Positions 45,501-55,119 of a stretch of 56,735 nucleotides of DNA are shown here, in pieces. The translations under genes were made by a program, and so were the position numbers. The notes beneath the pieces were generated by a model that was given only the letters and a program-made list of their open reading frames with translations, did no database searches and was not told where the DNA came from. Source of the DNA: JARRNJ01 sp037385045 (GTDB lineage: Bacteria > Pseudomonadota > Gammaproteobacteria > JASBUN01); NCBI GenBank assembly GCA_037385045.1, contig JARRNJ010000042.1, positions 1 through 56,735 on the forward strand. Direction: 5' to 3'. Position 1 is the stretch's first letter. Every line of letters starts with the position of its first letter.

Positions 45501-46865
45501 CTATCGGGCGTCGTAGCGCCGCAACTTGCGCCACAGAGTGGTCTTGTCAATACCCAGAATCTGTGCCGCCTTGGTCTTCTTGCCACCGGCGCGCCGGAGC
45601 ACATGGGCAATATACTCCTGCTCGAGGCGCTCCAGCGACATCAACTCGTCGTCGGGAAACCGCATCGCCGCCGTGCCGTCGTCCATACGGTCCTCCGTGC
45701 GGTCCGCTTCGGGCCAGACCAGAGTCGGCCCGTCGGCGAGGATTACCGCTCGCTCCACCGCATTGCGCAATTCACGCACGTTTCCGGGCCAGCGGGCCCC
45801 ATACAGCGCGCGCCTCGATGCAGCATCGAATCCGTCGACGCGCCGGCCGTAGCGACTGGAGAACTCGTCGACAAACTGTTCGACCAGGGCCGGAATGTCG
45901 TCGCGCCGCTCGGCCAGGGACGGCACCCGGATGTTGACCACGTTGAGCCGGTGATAAAAGTCGTGGCGGAAATGACCCTGCTCCACCATCGCCTCCAGGT
46001 CCCGATTGCTGGCGGTAATAATCCGCAGGTCGATCGGTATCGGAGCGGTACTGCCGACCCGCGTGACCCGCTGATCTTCGATGGCGCGCATCAGCTTCAC
46101 CTGCATGACATCGGAAATGTTGCCGATCTCGTCGAGAAACAGCGTGCCTCCGCTCGCCTGCTCCATCAAGCCGCGCTTGCGCTGAGTTGCACCGGTGAAC
46201 GCGCCCTTCTCATGACCGAATAATTCACTCTCAAGCAACGTCTCGGTCAGGGCGCCGCAGTCGATCACAACAAACGGCGCTTCGCATCTCGGGCTGAACT
46301 CGTGCAGCGCCCGCGCGACCAGTTCCTTGCCGGTGCCGGACTCGCCCGTGATGATGACGTTGCAGCTCACTTCGGCCACTTTCTCAACAGTGCTGAACAG
46401 CGTGCGCATCACCGACGTGTCGCCGACCATACCGAAGCGGTTGCGTCCGGGCCGCAGGCGTTTCTTGAGCAATCGATTCTCGTCGCGCAAGCGCACCGAG
46501 TTCAGGATACGTTCGATAACAAGCCGCAGCTCCTGAAAATCGAACGGCTTCTTGATAAAGTCCGTGGCGCCCCTTTTCATCGCCTCCACGGCGTTTTCCA
46601 CCGACGAATAGCCCGTCATCACCAGGACCGGAATATCCGCGTCCACGCTTCGCACGGCACCCAGCAACTCGAATCCGTTCATTCCCGGCATCCGCAGGTC
46701 GGTTACAATCAAGTCCGCGCCATTGGACCTGAACTCTTCCAGGCACTCGGTCGACGATTGGAAGACCTGGCAGCGGAACCCGACGCGGTCGCAATTGCGC
46801 CGCATGACCGAACAGGTCAGCGGATCGTCATCCACGAACAACAGTTTTGCGTCTCGGTTCGACAT
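45501..46865 (-). CDS. sigma54-dependent response regulator (NtrC family)
   Basis: A 454-aa activator: receiver domain with Asp56 in LIVTDLRMPGMNGFELL and the lysine in FIKKPFD; AAA+ domain with Walker A GESGTGKE, GAFTGA loop and Walker B TLFLDEIGNIS; C-terminal Fis-type helix (KTKAAQILGIDKTTLWRKLRRY). I chose ATG 46865, which overlaps the kinase stop by 38 bases; an upstream start at 46916 would overlap more and lacks homology. It is the cognate partner of the kinase encoded immediately upstream. Its likely targets are the lipoprotein gene and its own operon, through the TGCAAAATGCA sites. Confidence 0.93.
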   Translation of the reverse strand: MSNRDAKLLFVDDDPLTCSVMRRNCDRVGFRCQVFQSSTECLEEFRSNGADLIVTDLRMPGMNGFELLGAVRSVDADIPVLVMTGYSSVENAVEAMKRGATDFIKKPFDFQELRLVIERILNSVRLRDENRLLKKRLRPGRNRFGMVGDTSVMRTLFSTVEKVAEVSCNVIITGESGTGKELVARALHEFSPRCEAPFVVIDCGALTETLLESELFGHEKGAFTGATQRKRGLMEQASGGTLFLDEIGNISDVMQVKLMRAIEDQRVTRVGSTAPIPIDLRIITASNRDLEAMVEQGHFRHDFYHRLNVVNIRVPSLAERRDDIPALVEQFVDEFSSRYGRRVDGFDAASRRALYGARWPGNVRELRNAVERAVILADGPTLVWPEADRTEDRMDDGTAAMRFPDDELMSLERLEQEYIAHVLRRAGGKKTKAAQILGIDKTTLWRKLRRYDAR

Positions 46866-48804
46866 GATTCCGCAGTGCAACCGTGTCGGCACCTTCCCCC
46901 AGGTCTGCTTTGTCACCCGCCGGAAGCGTAACCAGCGCCCGCACGCCGCCGCGAGGCAAATTCTCCAGGGAAATGGTACCGCCGTGCTTGTTGATAATGC
47001 CGTAGCTCACCGACAGCCCCAGCCCCGTGCCGGCGCCTTCGGGTTTGGTGGTGAAGAACGGGTCGAACACCTGCGCCTCCACTTCGGGAAGCAACCCGCT
47101 GCCGCTGTCACGGATTTCAACCGTAACGACATCGCCGGCGCGCTTTGCCGCGATTTCTATTGACCTGTTTGTCGGCGAGGCGTCAATGGCGTTTAACAAC
47201 AAATTCACCAACACCTGCTGCAATTGCCGCTCATCGCCGATCAGCATCAGCGGACGCTGCAAGTCGCCCTCCACCGTAAGAGACGACGCCCGCAGCCGAT
47301 GCCGCAACAACGCAACCGTATCGTCGATAAGCCGCGCAAGGTCGAAGCGACGAAACTGGGGCCGGTTCTCCCGCGCAAAGTTGAGGATACCCTGTACGAT
47401 CTGCGCACAGCGCTTCCCCTCCTGTTGCAGTGCCGCCAGGTCCTCGCGCGCCTGCGCCTGGCTCGCCGGCAGCGACTCCTCCACCAACGTCGCCAGGGAC
47501 ATCATGTTCATCAGCGGGTTGTTGATTTCGTGCCCGATGCCGGCGGCCATCTGGCCGATCGCCGCCAGGCGCTCCGACTGGCGGGCCGCACGCTCCGCTT
47601 TCTGACGTTCCTGCGTCGCCCGCTCCAGGCCGGATGAAAGGTAGTTGAACGCTCTGCCCGCGGCGCCGATTTCGTCCCGGCGCCCGTCCTCATAGCGTGC
47701 TTGCTTGTCGCCGTCGGCGTAACGGGTGATGATCTGCGCAAGGTCGTGGACCGGACGTGCAAGCCGCGCCGCGGCCCAGCGCGCAACGATCAAACTGACG
47801 ATCAGCACGGCCGCGATCAGGTATCCGATCCAATTGCGCAGCGCGGAAACCGGTGCGAGAACCGTCTTGCGCGCGGTCTCGATTACCAGCAGCCATTGGG
47901 TGTCGCGGTCCGGGTACGGTGCGTACTTCCTGTAAAACAGCAGGCGGTCATTGGGTGCCTCGACCATCCCGGTCCGCGGGCCGGTCCGGATCGCGTCCCA
48001 TGCCACCGGCCCCAGCTCCGTGGACAGGCGGTGCCGGGTACCCAGTTGATTGGCAAATCGCCAGTTGGGATTTTCGTGATAAAGAAAGATGCCGTCCCGC
48101 GCGGGATTATCATTGATTTCCGCGATGTAGGCCTGCCCCGGATAACCGCCCAATGCCGCCTGCACCGCATCGTCGATACGCCGGCCCCACATGTTGATGG
48201 TCAGCAGGCCCTGCAAGGTGTCAACGCCGTCGCGGATCGGCACCGAATAGCGCACCATGGCCGGGCAGAACTCCGTTTCACCCGCCACCTTTCCGCGTTC
48301 GAAATCCGAAACCGACACGCGCTGATGCGACGCCAGCGCATGCTTGAAGAACGGCTTGTAGGCGATGTCCTCCACGACGCTTCGGTTCTGCGACCCCTCC
48401 TCCCTGGGCGGAATGAGCGTTCCCTCCCGGACCTTCACCAGGGTCTTGCCATGAACGTCGGTGAAGCGGATTGCCTGAATGCTCGGGACGGTGGATTGAT
48501 AATTCAGGAAGAACACGCCAAGCTGACTGGCCTTGCGCGCCAATACGTTCGGGTCGCCCAACTCCAGGGCGTCGCCGAATTCCTTGACGACGGGCACTTT
48601 CGCCAGCCCTCGCGCCAGTGACTCCTGGGTCTGCATCAAGGTGGCGATTTCTTCGCTCATTTTGCTCAGGGTCTTTTGCAGCTCCGCCGACGTGCGTTTT
48701 TCCAGATCGTCTTCCACGCGGGCGACCACCTGGAACAACAACACCAGCAACGGCACCATGGCCATCAGACTCAAAACCAAGAACAGTTTTTGCCGCAGCT
48801 GCAT
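46828..48804 (-). CDS. Membrane sensor histidine kinase with periplasmic Cache-like domain
   Basis: A 658-aa inner-membrane kinase. The first helix is at about residues 6-27 (LFLVLSLMAMVPLLVLLFQVVA), followed by a large periplasmic region of about 300 residues that looks like a Cache/PAS-type sensor (QAIRFTDVHGKTLVKVREG, YSVPIRDG..TLQGLLTINMWGR). A second helix is at about 320-343 and a HAMP domain follows. The HisKA domain has His425 in GIGHEINNP, and HATPase_c has LLLNAIDAS, DSGSGL and FFTTKPEGAGTGLGL. I preferred ATG 48804, which gives a start directly before the first helix; the frame is open back to 48933. It overlaps the regulator gene by 38 bases. The ligand is unknown. Confidence 0.9.
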   Translation of the reverse strand: MQLRQKLFLVLSLMAMVPLLVLLFQVVARVEDDLEKRTSAELQKTLSKMSEEIATLMQTQESLARGLAKVPVVKEFGDALELGDPNVLARKASQLGVFFLNYQSTVPSIQAIRFTDVHGKTLVKVREGTLIPPREEGSQNRSVVEDIAYKPFFKHALASHQRVSVSDFERGKVAGETEFCPAMVRYSVPIRDGVDTLQGLLTINMWGRRIDDAVQAALGGYPGQAYIAEINDNPARDGIFLYHENPNWRFANQLGTRHRLSTELGPVAWDAIRTGPRTGMVEAPNDRLLFYRKYAPYPDRDTQWLLVIETARKTVLAPVSALRNWIGYLIAAVLIVSLIVARWAAARLARPVHDLAQIITRYADGDKQARYEDGRRDEIGAAGRAFNYLSSGLERATQERQKAERAARQSERLAAIGQMAAGIGHEINNPLMNMMSLATLVEESLPASQAQAREDLAALQQEGKRCAQIVQGILNFARENRPQFRRFDLARLIDDTVALLRHRLRASSLTVEGDLQRPLMLIGDERQLQQVLVNLLLNAIDASPTNRSIEIAAKRAGDVVTVEIRDSGSGLLPEVEAQVFDPFFTTKPEGAGTGLGLSVSYGIINKHGGTISLENLPRGGVRALVTLPAGDKADLGEGADTVALRNHVEPRRKTVVRG

Positions 48805-48822
48805 GCCGACGATGCTAGCATA

Positions 48823-48836
48823 GACTGCAAAATGCA
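48823..48836. promoter_or_regulatory. Second GACTGCAAAATGCA site, in the kinase leader
   Basis: An exact copy of the 45446-45459 site, 19 bases before the kinase start codon, here extended to the palindrome CTGCA-AAA-TGCAG. In this position it would overlap the leader and could serve autoregulation, most simply repression. Confidence 0.5.
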
Positions 48837-48840
48837 GCAC

Positions 48841-48865
48841 CAGCAGTAGGTGTTTTTCACTGCTG
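48841..48865. promoter_or_regulatory. Inverted repeat CAGCAGT-N11-ACTGCTG next to the second site
   Basis: Perfect 7-base arms separated by 11 bases containing TTTTT on the plus strand (AAAAA on the coding strand). It lies four bases beyond the TGCAAAATGCA site, in the kinase promoter region. It may be a second operator or a leader hairpin. Confidence 0.4.
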
Positions 48866-49082
48866 CATAAGTAAATCTGAATCTGTCGATATTGTGTTGT
48901 AGACGATGCGAATCGGCAGTGCCCACCGCGCATTGCCGCGGCCCGCGTGCGAGCGCACCGCCTACGACTTCATCGGATCAACGTTGAGGAAGAACAGCGC
49001 CCGACCGCGATCGCGCGATCGGTGTGCATGAACGAAGCTCACCCGGTGGCGCGACACCGACGCGCCGGCGCACAACCCGACC

Positions 49083-50519
49083 CTAGTGCATCGCCAGGGA
49101 GCAGACGCCCGTCAGCAGCCCCGGAAACAGGCCCAAAAAGAGGATCGCGAGCCCATTCGCACTCACGACGACGCGCAGATCGACGCCGGCACGCAGGGGC
49201 GCCGTATCGACCGGTTTGTCGAAATACATCAACTTGACGATACGCAGATAGTAGAAGGCGCCGACGACCGAGAATCCCACCGCCACAACCGCCAGCCACA
49301 CCATGTCGACGTGCAGCACGGCCTCAATGACCCACAGTTTGGCGTAAAACCCCACCGTCGGCGGAACGCCCGCCAACGAAAACATCAGCACCAGCATCAT
49401 GAAGGCGAACCACGGACTGCGCTCGTTGAGTCCCTTGTAGTCGTCCAGCTGATCGGCTTCGAAACCGGCGCGACTGAGCATAATGACGATGCCGAAAGCG
49501 CCGGTGGCCATGATGGCATAGGTGATGGTGTAGAACATCGCGGCGGCGTAGCCGTCCGCGGTGGCGGCCAACAGACCCAACACCAGAAATCCGACATGCG
49601 AGATGGTCGAATACGCCAGCATTCGTTTGATATTGGTCTGCGCGATCGCAACCACGTTACCGATCGCCAGCGACAACACCGAGAGAATAGTCAGCATCTG
49701 CTGCCAATCCGCATGCAGTCCCTGAAGACCATCGACCAGCAGTCGCATCGCCATGCCGAAGGCGGCGATCTTCGGTGCCGCACCGAGATACAGCGTCACC
49801 GGCGTGGGCGACCCGTGGTACACATCCGGCAGCCACATGTGAAACGGAACGGCGCCCAGCTTGAACGCAATACCGACCACGACGAACACCAATCCGAACG
49901 CCAGAACCGTGTTGTCGATGCCGTTCTGGGCGATATAGCTGCCCACCTGGGAGATATCCAGACTTCCGGTCACACCATAGAGCATCGACATGCCATACAA
50001 CAGCATGCCGGACGCGATCGCGCCCAACACGAAGTACTTCATCGCGGCTTCGGAGGCATTCTGCGAATCCCGGTCGAACGCCACCATTGCGTACAGGCAC
50101 AGCGACAACAACTCCAGGCCAAGGTAGACGGTAATGAAGTTCGATGCCGATATGAGGATCATCATGCCCAGCACGCCGAACAGACCGAGCACATAGAACT
50201 CGCCTTTGAACAAGCCGCGCTCAGCCAGGTAATCGCGTGAATAAACGAAACCGACCATGGTGATCACGTACACGAAGATCTTGAGTACGTCGGACATGCT
50301 GTCACGCACGAAGGTACCGGCAAACGTCACCACCGAACCGTCAACCGGCGACATGACCGTCAACAGGATTGCGCCGAGCAAGGCGAGCTGCGCCAGCATA
50401 TAGGAAACAACGCGGTTTCGGTCGGCCAGAAACAAATCGATCACGAGGACGGCGCAGGCCATGCAGAGCACGAAAATTTCAGGGAGGGCACTGGCGAAAT
50501 CCGGCATCTGAACGCTCAT
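49083..50519 (-). CDS. nuoN: NADH-quinone oxidoreductase subunit N
   Basis: NuoN is one of the three antiporter-like proton-pumping membrane subunits of respiratory complex I. The 478-aa protein has about 14 helices. Family signs include SNFITVYLGLELLSLCLYAMVAF, FKLGAVPFHMWLPDVYHGSPTPVTLYL with the conserved lysine and histidine, and NIKRMLAYSTISHVGFLVLG. ATG 50519 has GAGGA upstream. It follows nuoM by 34 bases and is the last nuo gene. After its stop lie about 280 bases up to the divergent-looking control region of the kinase, on the same strand. Confidence 0.97.
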   Translation of the reverse strand: MSVQMPDFASALPEIFVLCMACAVLVIDLFLADRNRVVSYMLAQLALLGAILLTVMSPVDGSVVTFAGTFVRDSMSDVLKIFVYVITMVGFVYSRDYLAERGLFKGEFYVLGLFGVLGMMILISASNFITVYLGLELLSLCLYAMVAFDRDSQNASEAAMKYFVLGAIASGMLLYGMSMLYGVTGSLDISQVGSYIAQNGIDNTVLAFGLVFVVVGIAFKLGAVPFHMWLPDVYHGSPTPVTLYLGAAPKIAAFGMAMRLLVDGLQGLHADWQQMLTILSVLSLAIGNVVAIAQTNIKRMLAYSTISHVGFLVLGLLAATADGYAAAMFYTITYAIMATGAFGIVIMLSRAGFEADQLDDYKGLNERSPWFAFMMLVLMFSLAGVPPTVGFYAKLWVIEAVLHVDMVWLAVVAVGFSVVGAFYYLRIVKLMYFDKPVDTAPLRAGVDLRVVVSANGLAILFLGLFPGLLTGVCSLAMH

Positions 50520-50553
50520 CTCAAATCCTCGATTGGTTGCTCACCGCTCCCCG

Positions 50554-52062
50554 TCACAGCTTCGACAGCGACACGTGTTGTAGCAGGTGCTGCACACTGG
50601 TGTGCATCACGTCGATAAGCGGAGCGGGCCACACGCCCAACGTCAGAACGGCGATAGCCAGAAGCCCCAGAATTAGCCCCTCACGCCCGTTGATATCCTG
50701 GAGCGCCGCGACGCCGTCATTGGCCACCTCGCCGAACACGACCCGTTTGACCAGCCACAGCGTGTAAGCGGCTCCGAGGATCAATGTCGTGGCGGCCAGG
50801 AACGCGAACCAGAAGTTGGCCTGGAAGCTGTTCAGAATCACCATGAATTCTCCGACGAAGCCAGAGGTGCCCGGCAAGCCCGCGTTGGCCATGGCAAACA
50901 GCACCATGAGCGCGGCGAATTTCGGCATGGTATTGACGACACCGCCGTAGTCGGCGATCTCGCGCGAATGCAGGCGGTCGTAGAGGACACCGACACACAG
51001 GAACAGCGCCCCTGATATGAAGCCGTGGGAGATCATCTGCACCACTCCGCCCTCGACACCCATCACCGCCCCCTGCCAGCTTCCGGTGCGTTCGATGATG
51101 TAAAACGGCAAAAAGAGCCCCAGCGTGACGAAGCCCATATGGGCAATCGAGGAATAGGCGATGAGCTTTTTCATGTCCTGCTGCACCAGCGCCACGAAGC
51201 CGATGTAGACCACGGCCACCAGCGACAGGAAAACGATCAGGCCGTCCAGGGCGTGACTGGCGTCCGGTGTGATCGGCAGGCTGAACCGCAGAAAGCCGTA
51301 ACCGCCGACCTTGAGCATGATGGCCGCCAGAATCACCGAACCGCCCGTGGGCGCCTCCACGTGAGCGTCCGGCAGCCAGGTGTGCACCGGCCACATTGGG
51401 ACTTTTACCGCAAATGCCACCAGGAATGCGAGGAAGATGAGCACTTGCGCCGTCATGCCCAGCGGCAGCTGCTGGAACGTCAGGAGCGAAAAGCTGCCGT
51501 CGCTTTGCAGGTACAAATAGATCAGCGCCACCAGCATCAACACGGAGCCGAGAAACGTGTAGAGAAAGAACTTGATGGTGGCGTACACGCGCCTGGGTCC
51601 GCCCCAGATTCCGATGATCAGGAACATGGGGATCAGCATCGCCTCCCAAAAGACGTAAAACAGGATCGCGTCGAGGGCCGAAAACACGCCGACCATTACG
51701 CCTTCCATGACCAGGAAGGCGGCGAAATACTGCGCGCGCTTGTACTTGATCACCTCCCAGCCCGCCAATACCACCAGCACGGTGGTAAAGGTGGTCAGAA
51801 GAATCAACGGCATGGAAATACCGTCGACACCCAGGTGGTACTGGATGTTGAACGTACTGATCCAGCTCGCCGTTTCCTGGAACTGCATCTTGTAGGTCGA
51901 AGTATTGAAGCCGGTATACAACGGCAGGCTGACCACGAAGGTCAACACCGAAACGAACAGCGACAACGCGCGCGCGGCGCGGTCACCGGCGAAAAGAACA
52001 ACAATACCGCCGATGATCGGAATCCAGATTGTCAGACTGAGCCAGGGCAAATCGTGAACCAT
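50554..52062 (-). CDS. nuoM: NADH-quinone oxidoreductase subunit M
   Basis: NuoM is an antiporter-like proton-pumping subunit of complex I. The 502-aa protein shows the antiporter signatures VDGISMPLILLTTF, the pumping glutamate in FYVFWEAMLIPMFL, AFAVKVPMWPVHTWLPDAHVEAPTGGSVILA and QQDMKKLIAYSSIAHMGFV. I chose ATG 52062 because GGAAGGA precedes it at a good distance; a GTG at 52077 would place the ribosome-binding site inside the coding sequence. It is 21 bases after the nuoL stop. Confidence 0.97.
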   Translation of the reverse strand: MVHDLPWLSLTIWIPIIGGIVVLFAGDRAARALSLFVSVLTFVVSLPLYTGFNTSTYKMQFQETASWISTFNIQYHLGVDGISMPLILLTTFTTVLVVLAGWEVIKYKRAQYFAAFLVMEGVMVGVFSALDAILFYVFWEAMLIPMFLIIGIWGGPRRVYATIKFFLYTFLGSVLMLVALIYLYLQSDGSFSLLTFQQLPLGMTAQVLIFLAFLVAFAVKVPMWPVHTWLPDAHVEAPTGGSVILAAIMLKVGGYGFLRFSLPITPDASHALDGLIVFLSLVAVVYIGFVALVQQDMKKLIAYSSIAHMGFVTLGLFLPFYIIERTGSWQGAVMGVEGGVVQMISHGFISGALFLCVGVLYDRLHSREIADYGGVVNTMPKFAALMVLFAMANAGLPGTSGFVGEFMVILNSFQANFWFAFLAATTLILGAAYTLWLVKRVVFGEVANDGVAALQDINGREGLILGLLAIAVLTLGVWPAPLIDVMHTSVQHLLQHVSLSKL

Positions 52063-52083
52063 CCCAATTCCTTCCACACCCGC

Positions 52084-54036
52084 CTAGGCGAAAACGATCC
52101 AGGAGAGTAGTGCCAGCAAGCCGATGATCATCGCGAATGCGTAGTGATACAGATAACCCGACTGAACCGTTCTCACGACGCCCGATAGCCAGCCGACCGT
52201 TTTCGCGGCTCCGTTCACCACCAGACCGTCAATGAGCCGCACATCACCGATGCGCCACAAGGCACGGCCCACCCCGCGACCGCCCCCGGCGAAGAAAATT
52301 TCATTGAAGCGATCGAAGCCGTACTTGTCCACAAGGATCTGATAAACAAACCCAAGCCGGGTTTTCAGCGCCTCGGCCAGATCCGGGCGCTTCAGGGTGA
52401 AATACCACGCGCTGAGTACGCCCAGCATGGCCAGCGCGAAAGGCGGCTGGCCAAGGCCATGAAGGACCAGCGCCCAGGCGCCGTGGTAATGTTCGGCCAT
52501 CTCGCCCAAGACGTTGTGCGCCTGCGCGACGTATATCGACCCGTCGAAAAAGCTGCCGTATAGCAGTGGATGGATAGCGAAAAAGCCGATCACCAACGAC
52601 GGGATAGCGAGCAGGATCAGCGGCACGGTAACAACCGCCGGCGTCTCGTGCAGGTGCGAGCGGGTTTCCTCGTCCATGCGCTCGGAGCCGTGGAACACCA
52701 TGAACACCAGCCGGAACGTATACAAGCCGGTGATAAACACCCCCAGCAACACCGACCAGTAGGCAAAATGCGCCCCCGGCAGCGCCGACTCGTGGACAGC
52801 CTCGATGATCGAGTCTTTGGAGAAGAATCCTGAGAAGCCGGGAAAGCCGATCAGGGCCAGTCCCCCGATCAGGGTGGTCCAGTAGGTGATGGGCATGTAC
52901 TTCTTCAACCCGCCCATATGGCGCATGTCCTGATCGTGATGCATGGCGATAATGACGGAGCCGGCGCCGAGAAACAGCAGCGCTTTGAAGAAGGCATGAG
53001 TCATCAGGTGGAAGATGCCCGCAGCATAGGCCGATGCGCCCAGCGCCACGGTCATATAGCCCAGCTGGGAAAGGGTCGAATAGGCGATGACCCGTTTGAT
53101 GTCATACTGGACGACGCCGAGCAGTCCCATGAAGAAGGCGGTGATGGCGCCGATGACCATGACGAAGCTCAGCGCCACGTCGGACAGCTCGAACAGCGGC
53201 GACATGCGTGCCACCATGAAGATACCGGCCGTTACCATGGTCGCCGCATGGATCAACGCCGAGATCGGCGTCGGGCCTTCCATGGAATCCGGAAGCCAGA
53301 CGTGCAGCGGCACCTGGGCCGACTTGCCCATGGCACCGATGAACAGCAGGATGCAGATCACCGTGACCACCGACCACGAATGCCCGGCGAAAATCTCCAT
53401 ATGCGCGTCGGCGAGCTTCGGTGCCGCGTGGAACACCTGGGCATAATCCAGGGTTCCGCTGTACATCAGCACCGCGGCGATCCCCAACAGGAACCCGAAG
53501 TCGCCCACACGGTTGACGAGAAACGCCTTGAGGTTGGCGTAGATCGCTGATTCCCGCGTATACCAGAAGCCGATCAACAGATACGACACCAGCCCGACCG
53601 CCTCCCAGCCAAAAAACAGCTGCAGGAAGTTATTTGCCATCACCAGCATCAACATCGAGAACGTGAACAGGGCAATGTAACTGAAGAAGCGCTGATACCC
53701 CGGATCATCGCTCATGTAGCCAATGGTGTAGATATGCACCATCAACGACACGAACGTCACCACCACCAGCATCAGGGCGGTCAAATGATCGATCAGGAAA
53801 CCAATCTCCAAATGCACCTTGCCGCTGATCATCCACGTGTATACGGCGCCGTTGAATGCCGGTGCGCCGTCAAGCACGATATGCTTGAACACCACCAGCG
53901 ACAGAATAAAGGCGATGCCGACGCCGATAATCGCTGCCCAATGGGCGCCCGCCCGGCCTATCCGGCGGCCGAACAACCCGGCCAGTATGGCGCCGGCAAG
54001 CGGCGCCAAAGGGATGGCAAGATAGACAAGCTGCAT
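52084..54036 (-). CDS. nuoL: NADH-quinone oxidoreductase subunit L
   Basis: NuoL is the largest antiporter-like subunit of complex I, at the distal end of the membrane arm, with a long amphipathic lateral helix near its C-terminus. The 650-aa protein contains FFGWEAVGLVSYLLIGFWYTRESA, GKSAQVPLHVWLPDSMEGPTPISALIHAATMVTAG (conserved lysine, histidines) and QYDIKRVIAYSTLSQLGYM. ATG 54036 gives MQLVYLAIPLAPLAGAIL, the common family start; a GTG four codons earlier is also possible. Sixteen bases separate it from the nuoK stop. Confidence 0.97.
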   Translation of the reverse strand: MQLVYLAIPLAPLAGAILAGLFGRRIGRAGAHWAAIIGVGIAFILSLVVFKHIVLDGAPAFNGAVYTWMISGKVHLEIGFLIDHLTALMLVVVTFVSLMVHIYTIGYMSDDPGYQRFFSYIALFTFSMLMLVMANNFLQLFFGWEAVGLVSYLLIGFWYTRESAIYANLKAFLVNRVGDFGFLLGIAAVLMYSGTLDYAQVFHAAPKLADAHMEIFAGHSWSVVTVICILLFIGAMGKSAQVPLHVWLPDSMEGPTPISALIHAATMVTAGIFMVARMSPLFELSDVALSFVMVIGAITAFFMGLLGVVQYDIKRVIAYSTLSQLGYMTVALGASAYAAGIFHLMTHAFFKALLFLGAGSVIIAMHHDQDMRHMGGLKKYMPITYWTTLIGGLALIGFPGFSGFFSKDSIIEAVHESALPGAHFAYWSVLLGVFITGLYTFRLVFMVFHGSERMDEETRSHLHETPAVVTVPLILLAIPSLVIGFFAIHPLLYGSFFDGSIYVAQAHNVLGEMAEHYHGAWALVLHGLGQPPFALAMLGVLSAWYFTLKRPDLAEALKTRLGFVYQILVDKYGFDRFNEIFFAGGGRGVGRALWRIGDVRLIDGLVVNGAAKTVGWLSGVVRTVQSGYLYHYAFAMIIGLLALLSWIVFA

Positions 54037-54052
54037 GGTTTCGTCCACGGAT

Positions 54053-54358
54053 CTAGCCCTTCATCGAGTCCAGGTCCTCGACATTGATGGTGCTCTTGTT
54101 GCGGTACAGCACCACGAGGATCGCCAGGCCGATGGCGGCCTCGGCCGCCGCCACAGTCAAGATAAAGAACACGAACACCTGGCCGGCGATGTCGTTGAGA
54201 TAGTGGGAAAAGGCAATGAAATTCATGTTCACCGCCAGCAGCATCAGCTCGATCGCCATCAGCAGAATGATGACGTTCTTACGGTTGAGAAAGATGCCCG
54301 CGACGCTGATGCAGAAAAGGATCGCACTCAGCACCAGATAATCCGACAGCCCAATCAT
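54053..54358 (-). CDS. nuoK: NADH-quinone oxidoreductase subunit K
   Basis: NuoK is a small three-helix proton-channel subunit of complex I. The 101-aa protein has both functional glutamates: in LLMAIELMLLAVNMNF and VAAAEAAIGLAILV. The start is ATG 54358 with GGGAGA upstream, giving MIGLSDYLVLSAILF; the open frame reaching to 54427 includes a Gly/Arg-rich stretch that is not part of the family. It lies 135 bases after nuoJ, a wider gap than elsewhere in this cluster, with no gene in it. Confidence 0.96.
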   Translation of the reverse strand: MIGLSDYLVLSAILFCISVAGIFLNRKNVIILLMAIELMLLAVNMNFIAFSHYLNDIAGQVFVFFILTVAAAEAAIGLAILVVLYRNKSTINVEDLDSMKG

Positions 54359-54493
54359 TCCATGTTCTCCCTTGCCCGGAAGCTGCGTCCCGGCTTGCAT
54401 CTCGATCGCACGGCGTCCGCGACCCACGGAACGGCGTTAGCGCCCGTCGCCCCTCTGCACTGACGGCCGCCTTCAACGGCGCCCAACGCGCAG

Positions 54494-55090
54494 TCACTTC
54501 TCACTGTTCATCTTCACGATGCGCAGGCGCTCCTGTTTGCGCACTTTCACCTGCTGCGCCGGATTCTGGTAGCGCGTTCCGGCCCGCCGTCGCAGCGTTA
54601 ACGCAATGGCGGCGATAATCGCCACCAACAGGATCACCGCCGCGATCTCGAACGGATACAGATACTGGGTATACATCACACTGCCCAGCGCTTTGGTATT
54701 GCTGTAACTTGCACCATGCACAACCGGCACCGGCCCGCCGCTGGCGGGGAAATTCCGCGTCAGCACCACCACCATCTCCACCACCATGAGAATGGCGACA
54801 ATTGCGCCGATCGGGAGGTACTTGATAAAGCCTTCGCGCAGCCTCGCCAGATTGATGTCGAGCATCATCACGACGAACAAAAACAACACCATCACCGCGC
54901 CGACATAGACCAATACCAGTACGATCGCGAGAAACTCGGCCTCGAGCATGATCCACAGGGCCGCACTGGTGAAAAACGCCAATACCAGAAACAGGGCCGA
55001 ATGGATGGGATTGCGCGCGGTAATCACCCGCAGCGCGGAAATCACCAGAATCGTCGCAAAAGCGTAAAAGAAGAACGATTGTGTAAACAT
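54494..55090 (-). CDS. nuoJ: NADH-quinone oxidoreductase subunit J
   Basis: NuoJ is a membrane subunit of complex I near the quinone-linked proton path. The 198-aa protein has five helices; the conserved central stretch is EFLAIVLVLVYVGAVMVLFLFVVMMLDI, where the pi-bulge helix lies. The C-terminal tail is basic (LRRRAGTRYQNPAQQVKVRKQERLRIVKM). I chose ATG 55090 (MFTQSFFFYAFA), which has AGGGA upstream; an ATG at 55120 would overlap the nuoI stop and adds unrelated residues. It follows nuoI by 29 bases. Confidence 0.96.
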   Translation of the reverse strand: MFTQSFFFYAFATILVISALRVITARNPIHSALFLVLAFFTSAALWIMLEAEFLAIVLVLVYVGAVMVLFLFVVMMLDINLARLREGFIKYLPIGAIVAILMVVEMVVVLTRNFPASGGPVPVVHGASYSNTKALGSVMYTQYLYPFEIAAVILLVAIIAAIALTLRRRAGTRYQNPAQQVKVRKQERLRIVKMNSEK

Positions 55091-55119
55091 GCTGATCCCT
55101 GAATGCCCGCCGGTCGCCA

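Noticed and set aside
48805..48880. sigma54 promoter before the kinase gene (TGG...TTGC around the second TGCAAAATGCA site)
   Set aside because: The GG-to-GC distance is one base too long, and sigma54 spacing is strict.
49086..50240. 384-codon plus-strand frame over nuoN
   Set aside because: His/Gln/Arg-rich antisense shadow of a membrane protein gene.
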